Assembly (NCBI GenBank): GCA_963652365.1
Contig: CAVJTH010000008.1
Location: forward strand, 1-64,000
Length of the DNA: 64,000 nucleotides
Direction: 5' to 3'
From: Hallerella sp963652365
GTDB lineage: Bacteria > Fibrobacterota > Fibrobacteria > Fibrobacterales > Fibrobacteraceae
Shown: piece after piece, positions 1 through 9,600 of the stretch
Position numbering within the stretch: position 1 is the stretch's first letter
Layout: the number at the start of each line of letters is the position of its first letter
Translations under genes and position numbers: made by a program
Notes under the pieces: generated by a model
The model's database searches: none
Told to the model about the DNA's origin: nothing
What the model saw: only the letters and a program-made list of their open reading frames with translations

Positions 1-205
1 TTGAGTGTGGAGTTCTGCGAACATCTAGGTTCTAGCGTGAAAAGTTCGCTGGGAAGGCGCCTCCCTCCGGGAAAAAGGTTCGCTTCGCGAAAAAGCCTTT
101 CGGCAGAAAGTAACGGCTCGCTCTGCGACTCTAAGCACTATCCACTAAGCACTGAACGGCTCGCTTTGAAACTCTAAGTTCTCCCAACTAAGTTCTGAAA
201 AGGCC
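1..205. repeat. Intergenic repeat block, copy A (partial)
   Basis: This gene-free stretch shares long near-identical phrases with 15.35-15.93 kb and 59.06-59.45 kb, including variants of cggcagaaagtaacggctcg and ctatccactaagcactgaac. It lacks the large hairpin core found in the other two copies. The window starts inside it, so its left end is unknown. The block sits downstream of the last gene of the symporter operon (stop at 206). Confidence 0.75.
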
Positions 206-316
206 TTATTTCTTCTTGAAAATCTTGTAGAAGCAAAAGACGTTGAGCGCAATGATCGCTGCCCACGAAAGAATCATGAAGGCAAGACCGCTTGTCGAAA
301 GTTCCTGCAGTTCCAT
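206..316 (-). CDS. MetS-like small subunit of an NSS transporter (36 aa)
   Basis: A 36-residue protein with one hydrophobic helix (about residues 10-30) ending in a lysine-rich tail (FYKIFKKK). Its ATG at 316 lies one base after the stop of the NSS symporter gene, so the two are translationally linked. A tiny single-helix partner gene directly behind the transporter is the arrangement of MetPS-type sodium-coupled amino-acid transporters, where the small subunit is needed for transport. The longer reading frame to 403 adds an implausible basic N-terminus inside the upstream gene, so the ATG at 316 is chosen. The function is inferred from size, topology and position. Confidence 0.8.
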   Translation of the reverse strand: MELQELSTSGLAFMILSWAAIIALNVFCFYKIFKKK

Positions 317-317
317 G

Positions 318-1943
318 TTAGGCCTCCTCCTCGGATTTACCGATGCGCACTTCCTGAACCTGTTCGCCTCTGCCGCGGAGCGCGCGTCCGCTTTTCCAGG
401 CATACCAGATGGTCGCGTTGACGAAGATTACGGCAAGGACCAGGAACAGGCGAAGCCCCCAGATGAACCGGGTCTTGGGCATGGTGCAGCCAAGAAGCTC
501 GACTGTCGCGTCGGCGGGGATGTTCGAAAGCAGAAGAACGTTCAGTCCGTCGTGAAGCGTCCAGGCGACGAGCAGCGCGAGCAGCGCAAACGGGCATATA
601 TAGCGGATTACAAAACGGAAAGGCTTGGCAATCTTTATCGAGGAACCTTCCGTCAGCAGGGCGAAAGCCTCGGATTCTTCGGGATTTTCCCTGGACTTGC
701 GGCGTCCGAGAATAAACGAGAAGATGAATGCCTGGACGGTTCCCAGAACGATGAGGAGGAAGCATCCGCCCCAGAAATCCAGTTCATCGACCGCTCCGGC
801 GGCAAGCCCGAAAATGCTGATGAGCCCACCGATAAATGTCACGATTCCGATGGTTGAAACGGCGCCCTTTCGGGAGAACTTGAGATCGTCTTCGCAGAAG
901 CTGATCAGAGGCTGGATAATGGAAATCGCGCTGGTGACGCCCGCAAAGAAGAGCATCCCGAACCAGAGAGTCTGGAACGCTCCGCCAAAGGGAATCTGCC
1001 CGAAGACGTGCGGCATGCTCTGGAACGCAAGCCCGAATGTTCCGAGCTTCGCGCATTCCTCGATGTTCGCGCCGGCGATAATGATCGCGAGCGGGATCAC
1101 GATGGTCCCTCCCAGAATGACTTCGGCAAATTCGTTGGTCGCTCCGGCGGTGAGGGAAGAAAGCGCGATGTCCTCGTTCCGCTTGACATAGCTTGCGTAG
1201 CAGAGGACGATTCCCATTCCGAGGCTCATCGTGAAGAAAACCTGGCCCGCGGCGGCAAGCCACACGGACGGATTCGTGAGCGCGGAAAAGTCCGGATTCC
1301 ACATGAACGCGAGTCCCTTTCCGATCTCCGGCAACGTGAGGACGCGGACAACGAGAATGAGGCCCATGATGAGGAGAAGCGGCATGCAGACCTTGTTCGC
1401 CCGTTCGATTCCCTTGCGGACGCCAAACGAGAGCAGCGTCATGTTGCAGGCGAACGTAATGAGGAAAAATACGATGGCGGCGGGGAACGGTCCCAGGTTC
1501 TCCTTGAGCATGATGAAGTTGCCGAAAAATTCGGAAATCTTCCCCGCGGCGACGATTTCCGAAAGCGTTCCTGTCAGCGAATACCAGGCAAAGGCGAGAA
1601 TCCACGATTCGATGAACATGTAGTAGAAGCTGATGAACAGCGGCGGCAAAAGTCCCAGGGAACCCAGATACTTTCCCCACGGCTTTCCGATGATCTTGTC
1701 ATAGGCTCCCGGGGACGTTCCGTGGCGGAGGATTCCGGCATAGCGTCCGAGCGTCCATTCGATCCAGGAGAGGGGAATGCCCAGAACCAGAAAGGCGATG
1801 ATGTAGGGAATGATAAAGGACCCGCCGCCGTTTGTCGCGGCCTGTACGGGAAATCGCAAGAAGTTTCCCAGTCCGACGGCGCTTCCGGCAACAGCCAGGA
1901 CCACGCCCATTTTCGAACCCCAGTTTTCTCGATGTTGTGCCAT
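318..1943 (-). CDS. Sodium:neurotransmitter symporter (NSS) family amino-acid transporter
   Basis: A 541-residue inner-membrane protein with about 11-12 hydrophobic segments. The N-terminus has the NSS signature around residues 8-35 (NWGSKMGVVLAVAGSAVGLG, then NFLRFP), which forms the sodium and substrate site in the unwound first helix of LeuT-type transporters. It is predicted to import an amino acid with sodium; the substrate cannot be read from sequence. The small MetS-like gene follows with a one-base gap, which favours the MetP subgroup. An A-rich leader with an AAGG-like ribosome site precedes the ATG at 1943. The family call is firm; the substrate is unknown. Confidence 0.93.
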   Translation of the reverse strand: MAQHRENWGSKMGVVLAVAGSAVGLGNFLRFPVQAATNGGGSFIIPYIIAFLVLGIPLSWIEWTLGRYAGILRHGTSPGAYDKIIGKPWGKYLGSLGLLPPLFISFYYMFIESWILAFAWYSLTGTLSEIVAAGKISEFFGNFIMLKENLGPFPAAIVFFLITFACNMTLLSFGVRKGIERANKVCMPLLLIMGLILVVRVLTLPEIGKGLAFMWNPDFSALTNPSVWLAAAGQVFFTMSLGMGIVLCYASYVKRNEDIALSSLTAGATNEFAEVILGGTIVIPLAIIIAGANIEECAKLGTFGLAFQSMPHVFGQIPFGGAFQTLWFGMLFFAGVTSAISIIQPLISFCEDDLKFSRKGAVSTIGIVTFIGGLISIFGLAAGAVDELDFWGGCFLLIVLGTVQAFIFSFILGRRKSRENPEESEAFALLTEGSSIKIAKPFRFVIRYICPFALLALLVAWTLHDGLNVLLLSNIPADATVELLGCTMPKTRFIWGLRLFLVLAVIFVNATIWYAWKSGRALRGRGEQVQEVRIGKSEEEA

Positions 1944-1985
1944 AGGGATAGCCTTTTTTTTGTGTTAGAGGGCAAGATAGAAAAT

Positions 1986-2303
1986 TTAAGACGGGAGAAC
2001 GACCCCGTCGATGAGGAGCACCGCGGCGCAAGCCGCACAGGCGACGAGGACAAGCCCGCGACCCAGAAGGGAAACCGCGACCGCCGTAGCGAGCGCGGCG
2101 ATTCCGGAAAGCCGGGACTCGGTCGAATAGAAGATGGCGGGAACGGTCATCGCGGAAAGGACCGTGTAGGGAATGTAGGCGAGAAACGACTTCCAGAAGA
2201 CGTTCCGGATTTCGGTTTTCATGAGGACAAAGGGAATGGTCCGTACAAGATAGGTGACGCCGGCCATCACCGCGAGGTAGAGCGCGTAGTCGTGGATGTT
2301 CAT
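1986..2303 (-). CDS. azlD: AzlD-family branched-chain amino acid exporter subunit
   Basis: A 105-residue hydrophobic protein with about four membrane segments, matching the usual AzlD size and pattern (YLVRTIPFVL near the N-terminus is typical). AzlD works with AzlC to export branched-chain amino acids or analogues. It overlaps the end of azlC by 4 bases (2300-2303), the usual coupling for this pair. The next downstream gene is the NSS symporter (start 1943, 42-base gap), so three amino-acid transport genes lie head to tail. Confidence 0.88.
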   Translation of the reverse strand: MNIHDYALYLAVMAGVTYLVRTIPFVLMKTEIRNVFWKSFLAYIPYTVLSAMTVPAIFYSTESRLSGIAALATAVAVSLLGRGLVLVACAACAAVLLIDGVVLPS

Positions 2304-2989
2304 GGCGAATCCTTTAGCGGAAAGAGCCTAGCCGCGAACAGGGAGGAAATGACCGCGCAGAGGATGATGGAGAATCCTGTCGAAACGTTTTTGAGAATGG
2401 GCGCGTAGAAAAAGGCGAGGCTGAGGGCAATCGAGAGCGCGACGGCGAAAAGGGTCGGGCGGTGGAGCCTTGCCCGGGGAACGACAATCGCGACGAACAT
2501 TCCGTAGAGCGCGACTCCGAGCGCGTTGGTGAGAACGTTCGGAAGCACTTCGCCCGCAATCGCTCCGGAAAGTGTTCCGAGCGACCAGCCGACATAGGGA
2601 AGCGTCACGAGTCCCAGAAAATAGAGCGGGGTCACGCGTTCCCGCGCGCTCATCGCGAGCGCGTAGATTTCGTCGGTGATGCCGATGCCGAGCAGGAGAC
2701 GCTTGGGCGTCCCGAAATCGGGCGAAACCTTCTGGGAAAGGGAGACCGCCATCAGCGAATAGCGGAGGTTGATGAAAAACGTGGCGAGAGCCATTTCCAG
2801 GAAAGTTCCTGCCGCTTCCATGATTTTCAGGCCGGCGAACTGTCCCGCGGACGTGAGGTTCGTCATCGAAACGAGCGTGACCAGGGGCCAGGAAAGCACC
2901 TTGGAACCGGCGATTCCGAACGAGAAGGAGACCGCCAGATAGCCGATTCCGATGGGAAGCCCGTCGATTAGTCCTTTTGAAAATTTCAC
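2300..2989 (-). CDS. azlC: AzlC-family branched-chain amino acid permease
   Basis: A 229-residue inner-membrane protein starting with GTG at 2989 and carrying the AzlC hallmark near its N-terminus (GLPIGIGYLAVSFSFGI). It has about five to six hydrophobic segments and pairs with AzlD. A TATATT box lies only about six bases before the GTG and no Shine-Dalgarno sequence is visible, so the message may have little or no leader. The purF terminator lies between purF and this gene, so azlCD probably has its own promoter. The substrate class comes from the family, not from the sequence. Confidence 0.88.
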   Translation of the reverse strand: MKFSKGLIDGLPIGIGYLAVSFSFGIAGSKVLSWPLVTLVSMTNLTSAGQFAGLKIMEAAGTFLEMALATFFINLRYSLMAVSLSQKVSPDFGTPKRLLLGIGITDEIYALAMSARERVTPLYFLGLVTLPYVGWSLGTLSGAIAGEVLPNVLTNALGVALYGMFVAIVVPRARLHRPTLFAVALSIALSLAFFYAPILKNVSTGFSIILCAVISSLFAARLFPLKDSP

Positions 2990-3016
2990 GGCGCAAATAT
3001 AGTCAAAGTCCCAGGC

Positions 3017-3043
3017 AAAAAGGTTTCGCTTGCGCGAAACCTT
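3017..3043 (-). terminator. Rho-independent terminator after purF
   Basis: Read on the minus strand, a stem built from AAAGGTTTCGC and GCGAAACCTTT with a four-base loop is followed by a short T-run. It lies between the purF stop (3065) and the azlC start (2989). The T-run is short, so termination may be partial. Confidence 0.7.
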
Positions 3044-3064
3044 TCGTCGGATAATTCCTGGCGG

Positions 3065-4450
3065 CTACCCGCAGCTGTACTTGCCGGCTTCCTTGCCGAT
3101 GTATTCCGGGTATTCGCCGTCAAAGCATGCGGCGCAGTATTCCTCGGGCGCTCCGGTGCATTCCTTCATTCCCTGGATGCTCAGGTAGCCAAGGCTTTCG
3201 ACTCCGAGCATCTTGGCGATTTCTTCCGGAGACATGCTGCTCGCGGCGAGGTCGCCCGCGTTCGGGAAGTCCATCCCGAAAAAGCATGCGTGGGCGACGG
3301 GAGGCGATGCGATGCGGATGTGGACTTCGGTCGCGCCGGCGTCGCGGAGCATCTTCGAAAGAATCTTGAGGGTCGTGCCGCGGACGATGGAATCATCGAC
3401 GACGCAGACTTTTCGATTCTTGAGCACGCCTTCGATGGGGTTGAACTTGAGGCGCACTTTCTGGGCGCGGACATTCTGGGTCGGATCGATGAACGTCCGT
3501 CCGACATAGTGGTTGCGGAGCAGCCCGATTTCGAACTTGATGCCCGATGCGCGGGCGTATCCGAGTGCGGCGGTCGTCGAGGAATCGGGAACCGGGATGA
3601 TGATGTCCGCTTCGACGGGGCATTCGCGGGCGAGCTGCTTTCCCATCTTGCGGCGGACCTTGTCGCAGCTCTGCTCGAAGATCTTCGAGTCGGGACGCGC
3701 AAAGTAGATGTATTCGAAGATGCAGTGTGCGCGACGACCCTTGGTGCAGAAGGTTTCGGAGTGGAGACCGTCCTGGGTAATCGTCAGGAGTTCGCCGGGC
3801 TGGATGTCTCGGACGTAGTTCGCCCCGAGAAGATCGAACGCGCATGTCTCGCTGGCGATGCACCAGCTGTTTCCGAGTCTCGCGAGAGACATCGGACGGA
3901 ACGCGTAGCCGTCCCGGGCGATGAACATCGTATCCTTCGCGAGGATGATCATGCAGAAGCATCCCGTGAGCTTCGACACGGCCTTCTTGATCGCTTCGCG
4001 AAGATTGGGAGCCTGGGTCCTTGCGATTTCGTGCAGAAGAATTTCCGAATCGGACGTCGTCTGGAAAATGTGACCCGCTTCTTCCATTTCGGCGCGGAGT
4101 TCCGCCGCGTTTGTCAGGTTCCCGTTGTGGACGATGGCGAGCTGTCCCCACTTGCAGCTCACGAGAATCGGCTGGGCGTTGGCGAGCGTGCTCGAACCGG
4201 TCGTGCTGTAGCGGACATGCCCGATTCCCGCAAAGCCCTGGAGCTCATCGACGTTGTGTTCGCGGAGGAGGGTCGATACGAGTCCCATCGACTTGCGGAC
4301 CCGGATCTTTTCTCCGTTCGTGATGGCGAATCCCGCGCTTTCCTGTCCGCGGTGCTGCAGGGCGTAAAGTCCCATGGCGACATTGCGCGCGACATTTTCA
4401 CCGTTGTAGATTCCGATGACGCCGCATTCTTCGTGAAGTTCATCCAGCAT
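3065..4450 (-). CDS. purF: Amidophosphoribosyltransferase (first step of purine synthesis)
   Basis: A 461-residue PurF that makes 5-phosphoribosylamine from PRPP and glutamine. The catalytic cysteine follows a short propeptide (MLDELHEE, then CGVIGIYNG), so Cys9 should become the mature N-terminus. The glutaminase half is followed by the phosphoribosyltransferase half with the PRPP-binding signature VCVVDDSIVRGTT. Three or four cysteines lie near the C-terminus (CTGAPEEYCAACF), as in the iron-sulfur type (Bacillus-like) enzymes. An AGAGG ribosome site precedes the ATG at 4450. IMP cyclohydrolase, the last step of the pathway, is encoded at 31.6 kb. Confidence 0.97.
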   Translation of the reverse strand: MLDELHEECGVIGIYNGENVARNVAMGLYALQHRGQESAGFAITNGEKIRVRKSMGLVSTLLREHNVDELQGFAGIGHVRYSTTGSSTLANAQPILVSCKWGQLAIVHNGNLTNAAELRAEMEEAGHIFQTTSDSEILLHEIARTQAPNLREAIKKAVSKLTGCFCMIILAKDTMFIARDGYAFRPMSLARLGNSWCIASETCAFDLLGANYVRDIQPGELLTITQDGLHSETFCTKGRRAHCIFEYIYFARPDSKIFEQSCDKVRRKMGKQLARECPVEADIIIPVPDSSTTAALGYARASGIKFEIGLLRNHYVGRTFIDPTQNVRAQKVRLKFNPIEGVLKNRKVCVVDDSIVRGTTLKILSKMLRDAGATEVHIRIASPPVAHACFFGMDFPNAGDLAASSMSPEEIAKMLGVESLGYLSIQGMKECTGAPEEYCAACFDGEYPEYIGKEAGKYSCG

Positions 4451-4505
4451 GGAAGCCTCTTTGATGTGGACTGAAAATCTAGTAAAAAATCGGGAAACGG
4501 GTCGG

Positions 4506-5336
4506 TCAGACGCTCGAAAGGACCAGGACCATCAGCCCGACCGGCATGGCGGCCTTGGCGAACCTTTGAGCCTTTCGAAAGTTTCCGCGGGCCGTTTCGC
4601 GAACGATGACGAGGCAGAAAGGGAAAAACGGAATGGCGAGGAGAAGAAACGTCGCGGGAAGCCACGACAGGAAAACGGGAACGGGAATGCCGAAAAAGGT
4701 CAAGACGAGAAGGGATGAGGCGAGTGCCTGGGCGGGGAATTTCCCGGCTAGGACCGGGAACGTGACGATGCGCGCATTCCTGTCGCCTTCCATGTCTTCC
4801 AGATCCTTGATGATTTCGCGCACGAGCGTGAGGAGAAAGGCGAATCCGATAGCGACAAGGAGCGGACGGCGATTCGCCGCGGGGTAGAACGCGACCCGGA
4901 CGAGCGGAGTCGTGCAGAGAACGGCGACGGTTACGTTCTTGAAGAGCGGAATCTTCTTGAAGATTCGGTCGTAGAGAAAGAGCAGAGCGAAAAGCGCCGC
5001 GTAGAACGCCGCGTGAAAGGTGGCGCAGACGCCCGGGAAAACGCCCGGAACCATGGCGAACGCGAAGGCGATAGCGCAGAAGAAAAGCGCCGCGGGAACG
5101 GAAGCCTTTCCGGAGGGGAGCGGGCGTTCCGGATGGCTTGTCCGGTCGATGGAAAGGTCGAGGACGTCGTTCAGGACGTTGCCGAACGCGATGGCGAACG
5201 CGAAGGCCGTCATGTCCGCCGCGAGAACCGAAGGCGAAGGGGCCCCTCCGGAAATCCAGCAGCCGACAGCGAGCGTGAAAAGGGCGATGACGATATTTCC
5301 CGGGCGCGACATCTTGAAAAGGGAATGCATGGGCAA
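4506..5336 (-). CDS. UbiA-family membrane prenyltransferase
   Basis: A 276-residue protein with about eight to nine membrane helices. The first aspartate-rich motif of the UbiA superfamily is present around residues 52-72 (NVLNDVLDLSIDRTSHPERP, followed by LPSG), and a second acidic motif appears near residue 178 (EIIKDLEDMEGD). These bind magnesium and prenyl diphosphate. The pattern resembles geranylgeranylglycerol-phosphate or chlorophyll-synthase-like members more than quinone enzymes, but the acceptor cannot be assigned. It sits between purF and a TatD-like gene on the same strand with short gaps (27-55 bases). Confidence 0.85.
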   Translation of the reverse strand: MPMHSLFKMSRPGNIVIALFTLAVGCWISGGAPSPSVLAADMTAFAFAIAFGNVLNDVLDLSIDRTSHPERPLPSGKASVPAALFFCAIAFAFAMVPGVFPGVCATFHAAFYAALFALLFLYDRIFKKIPLFKNVTVAVLCTTPLVRVAFYPAANRRPLLVAIGFAFLLTLVREIIKDLEDMEGDRNARIVTFPVLAGKFPAQALASSLLVLTFFGIPVPVFLSWLPATFLLLAIPFFPFCLVIVRETARGNFRKAQRFAKAAMPVGLMVLVLSSV

Positions 5337-5363
5337 AAGATAGGAATTGGGAGTGGAGTTCCG

Positions 5364-6068
5364 CTATCGGCCGTCGGCTAGATTCCGGCTGCGATCGAAC
5401 AGGTCGGAAACTTCCTCCAGCCGATCGAGCAGGGATTCCGCGCTCATCGGGAAAAGCGTCTCGTCGGCGTCGGTTTCGAACCGGATGCGTTCCCGCGGAA
5501 TCAGGGAAAGCGCCTTCCGGGTGCATTCCTTTCGAAAGCTGTCCATGTGCAGGGAAAAGATGGCGTTTATCCCGAGTGCCCGGTTGACGGTTTCCCGGTC
5601 TCCGCCGAACCGGTGAAAGATCGGGTGCGGCCCGCTAGCGGAAAATCCCTCTTCTTCGAGAATCTTCAGGACGCGACGATAGTCCCCGACCACGTGGATC
5701 ATCAGGGAACGCTTGAATTTCATGGCGAGCCTTGCCTGGACGCGGAAGATCCCTTCCTGGATTTCGCCGGGGCCGTAGCCGGGAAAGCGCCTGTCGATGC
5801 CGCATTCGCCGACAAGAGCCGCGGGATGCCTTTCGACGAGCCTCTCCAGAACGTCGATCTGCTCCATGTTGAACGTCGTGGCGATCATCGGGTGGATGCC
5901 GAAGCAGGGCGTTCCGGATCCCTTCCAGATCGGGAGGAGCCTTTCCGTCTGTTCCCATTCCCACGGTTCGCAGGCGACGATCGTTGCCCGGTAGCCGCGG
6001 CGCAGAAGTTCCCGGGAAATCTCTTCGGGCATGGAAAGCCTCGCGAGATGGACGTGAAAGTCTCGCAT
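5364..6068 (-). CDS. TatD-like metal-dependent hydrolase
   Basis: A 234-residue amidohydrolase-fold protein. The metal and active-site motifs appear in TatD order: HVH (residues 5-7), GIHPM, GECGID, IHVVGDYRR, FHRFGGD and ETDADE. TatD enzymes are magnesium-dependent DNases or related phosphoesterases; the substrate here is unknown. The ATG at 6068 is chosen because it sits 14 bases after the upstream C_GCAxxG gene and opens directly into MRDFHVH; the frame runs further upstream but only as a shadow of that gene. Confidence 0.85.
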   Translation of the reverse strand: MRDFHVHLARLSMPEEISRELLRRGYRATIVACEPWEWEQTERLLPIWKGSGTPCFGIHPMIATTFNMEQIDVLERLVERHPAALVGECGIDRRFPGYGPGEIQEGIFRVQARLAMKFKRSLMIHVVGDYRRVLKILEEEGFSASGPHPIFHRFGGDRETVNRALGINAIFSLHMDSFRKECTRKALSLIPRERIRFETDADETLFPMSAESLLDRLEEVSDLFDRSRNLADGR

Positions 6069-6082
6069 CGCTCCCGGAATCC

Positions 6083-6412
6083 TCAGGTTTCGGAAAGCCT
6101 GTCGAGAATTTCCGCGGCGAGGGCGACTCGTTCCGTGCAGCTCATGTCCGTTTTGGGGCGAATCTCGCGGCAAAGCGTGCCGCCGGCGACTTTTTCGAAT
6201 TCCCGGACGATTTCCGCCTTTCTGTCTGGACGGTAATGGATTGCCGCGTAGAGCGCTCCGCACATGCCGCCTTCGGCGCGACCCGCTCCGCAGTGCCTGA
6301 ACCGCTCGATTTCGTCCGGATCGAGACCGTGTTCGCTTGCCCAGGCTGCAGAAACGGCCATGGCGCAGTTTCCGCGGCGCTCGGCGTGAAAGTTCTTCGC
6401 GAAATCCTTCAT
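6083..6412 (-). CDS. C_GCAxxG_C_C family protein (redox-type, unknown function)
   Basis: A 109-residue protein starting at 6412 (MKDFAKNFH). It carries the spaced cysteine signature of the C_GCAxxG_C_C family: RGNCAMAV, HCGAGRAEGGMCGALYAA and a late cysteine pair (TLCREIRP and DMSCTERV). Members are thought to be small redox-associated proteins and are sometimes exported, but this one has no signal peptide. It precedes the TatD-like gene by 14 bases and probably shares its transcript. The start is the least certain part, since no good ribosome site is visible. Confidence 0.75.
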   Translation of the reverse strand: MKDFAKNFHAERRGNCAMAVSAAWASEHGLDPDEIERFRHCGAGRAEGGMCGALYAAIHYRPDRKAEIVREFEKVAGGTLCREIRPKTDMSCTERVALAAEILDRLSET

Positions 6413-6629
6413 GGGGGTTGCCTGCTGGTTTCTTCCCAATATAGCAATTGGCGCGTCGCGGGGCGTCAAATCGGGCGCGGGCGTTGTCCCGTTTCGGCAA
6501 TGTTTTTCTGACGAATTGTTTTTTTTGATTTTTTTGCGCATTTTGAGCCGGATAATAATGTAGTTTTATGGCGAAATATCTCGAAAGAACCTAGAATTCG
6601 AGATGTTTACATACATTCTGGAGATGTTT

Positions 6630-9600
6630 ATGGCAAAGAAAATGATTGCGGTCGATGGAAACGAAGCGACCGCAAATGTTGCGTTCCAAGTGAGCGAAGT
6701 CGCGGCGATTTATCCGATTACACCGTCAAGTCCCATGGCTGAACATGCCGACAACTGGAGCGCCGCCGGTAAAAAGAATATCTGGGGACAGGTTCCCCGC
6801 GTATTTGAAATGCAATCCGAAGGAGGCGCCGCGGGCACGGTGCACGGAGCTCTCCAGGCGGGCGCGTTGACGACCACGTTCACGGCTTCCCAGGGACTTC
6901 TCCTGATGATCCCGAACATGTACAAGATTGCGGGCGAACTCACCCCGACAGTCTTCCATGTGACCGCGCGTTCCCTTGCCGCCCAGGGACTTTCGATCTT
7001 CGGCGACCATTCCGACGTGATGGCCTGCCGCCAGACGGGCTTCGCGATGCTCAGCTCCTCTTCGGTGCAGGAATGCCAGGACATGGCGCTTGTCGCCCAT
7101 GCTTCGACGCTCGAAGGCCGCATCCCGACCATGCACTTCTTTGACGGGTTCCGCACTTCGCACGAAGTGATGAAGATCGAGGCTCTCGAAGACGGCGTGA
7201 TCCGGAAGGTCATCGACGAAAAGTACGTCAAGGCCTGTCGCGAACGCGCCATGACGCCCGACCGTCCGACGATGCGCGGAACCGCCCAGAACCCGGACGT
7301 CTATTTCCAGGGTCGCGAAACGGTCAACAGGTATTACAACGACTATCCGGCGATCGTCCAGAAATACATGGACAAGGTCGCGGAATTCACGGGCCGCCAC
7401 TATCATCTGGTCGATTACGTGGGCGCGCCGGATGCGGACCGGGTCATCGTGGTGATGGGATCCGCCGCTTCGACGATCAAGGATACGGTCGCCTATCTCG
7501 CGAAGAAGGGCGAAAAGGTCGGCGTGCTGATCGTGCGCCTCTACCGTCCGTTCCCGTCCGAACAGCTCGTCGCCGCGCTTCCGAAGACCGCGAAGCGCAT
7601 CGCGGTGCTCGACCGCTCGAAGGAACCGGGATCCGCCGGCGAGCCGCTTCTCGAAGACGTCCTGACAGCGATTTCCGGTGCCGCGATGAAGGGCGCGATT
7701 GCCCTTCCGCGCGTCATTGGCGGTCGCTACGGGCTTTCCTCCAAGGAATTTACCCCGGCGATGGTCAAGGCCATTTACGACGAACTTGCCAAGGATTCTC
7801 CAAAGGATCGCTTCACGGTGGGCATCGACGACGATGTCACGCACCTGAGCCTTGCCGTCGATCCGAACTTCAAGCTCGAAAGCGACTTCTTCCAGGCGAT
7901 GTTCTTCGGTCTCGGTTCCGACGGAACGGTCGGCGCGAACAAGAACTCCATCAAGATCATCGGCAACGAAACGGACAACTATGCGCAGGGATACTTCGTC
8001 TATGACTCGAAGAAGTCCGGTTCGATGACGACTTCGCACCTTCGCTTTGGAAAGTCCATTATCGACGCTCCGTATCTCATCGAGGAAAACCAGGCGGATT
8101 TCGTCGCGTGCCACCACACGCCGCATCTCGAATCGGTCGATATGCTGAAGTATGCGAAGGACGGCGCGACGTTCCTCGTGAACACGCCGCATTCCGCGGA
8201 AACCGTCTGGGACACGTTCCCGCGTCCGGTCCAGGCGGAAATCATCAAGAAGCACCTGAAGGTCTATGTGATCGACGCTTACGCCGTCGCCGCAAAGACG
8301 GGCATGGGACGTCGCATCAATACCGTGATGCAGACCTGCTTCTTCTCGAAGCTCGGGAACGTCCTCGATGCCGAAACCGCGATCAAGTACATCAAGAAGT
8401 ACGCGGAAAAGACTTACGCGAAGAAGGGCATGGAAGTCGTCCAGAAGAACTGGGACGCGATCGACGCTTCGCTTGCCAACCTGCACGAAGTCAAGGTCCC
8501 GGCGGAGGTCACATCGACAAGGGAATTCCGCGCGGCGATCCACGGCGACGCTCCGGCATTTGTGAACGAGGTCACGGCGGAAATCATCCGCGGCAACGGC
8601 GAAAGGCTCCCCGTTTCCAAGATGCCTGTCGATGGCGTCTTCCCGACCGGCACGACCAAGTTCGAAAAGCGCGATCTCGCTCTCGCGATTCCGTCCTGGA
8701 ATCCGGAAACTTGCGTCCAGTGTGGCAAGTGCGCAATGGTCTGCCCGCATGCGGCGATTCGCCTGAAGGTTGTCGATGAAGCGGCTCTTGCCGGCGCACC
8801 GGAAGGCTTCAAGGCGACTGCCGCCAAGGGATACAAGCTCGAAGGTTCCGCAAAGCCGATGTTCGTCATCTCCGTTTCGAGCTACGACTGCACGGGCTGC
8901 GGCGTCTGCGTCCAGGCCTGTATCGGCAAGGACAAGGCGGATCCGTCGAAGAAGGCCATCAACATGGTTCCGCAGGAACCGGTGAAGGTCCAGGAAGGCA
9001 AGTGCTGGGACTTCTTTGTGGATCTTCCGGAATTTGACCGCACGAAGGTGAACAAGAGCCTTGTCAAGCAGGCGATGCTCCTTGAGCCGCTCTTTGAATT
9101 CAGCGGTTCCTGCGCGGGCTGCGGCGAAACGGCGTACGTCCGTCTGGTGAGCCAGCTCTTTGGCGACCGGATGATCGTGGCGAACGCGACGGGCTGCTCT
9201 TCGATTTACGGCGGAAACCTGCCGACGACTCCGTGGGCAAAGAACAAGGACGGTCGCGGTCCGACATGGGCGAACAGCCTGTTCGAGGACAACGCGGAAT
9301 TCGGTCTCGGCATGCGCCTTGCCGTGACGAAGCATGCGCACCAGGCGTTGAGCCTTCTCGACGAATGCGCCGAGCATCACCCGGAAGCGGTGACCGCCGA
9401 ACTCGTGAACGCGCTCAAGACCCAGGAACAGAAGGACGAAGCGGGAATCGCCGCCCAGCGCGCAAATGTCGCCAGGCTGAAAGAAGCGCTTTCCAAGGTC
9501 TCCGACTGCGAAAAGGCGGCAAGCCTCCGCGACGAATTTGCTGACTACCTGGTCAAGAAGTCCGTCTGGATTATCGGCGGCGACGGCTGGGCTTACGATA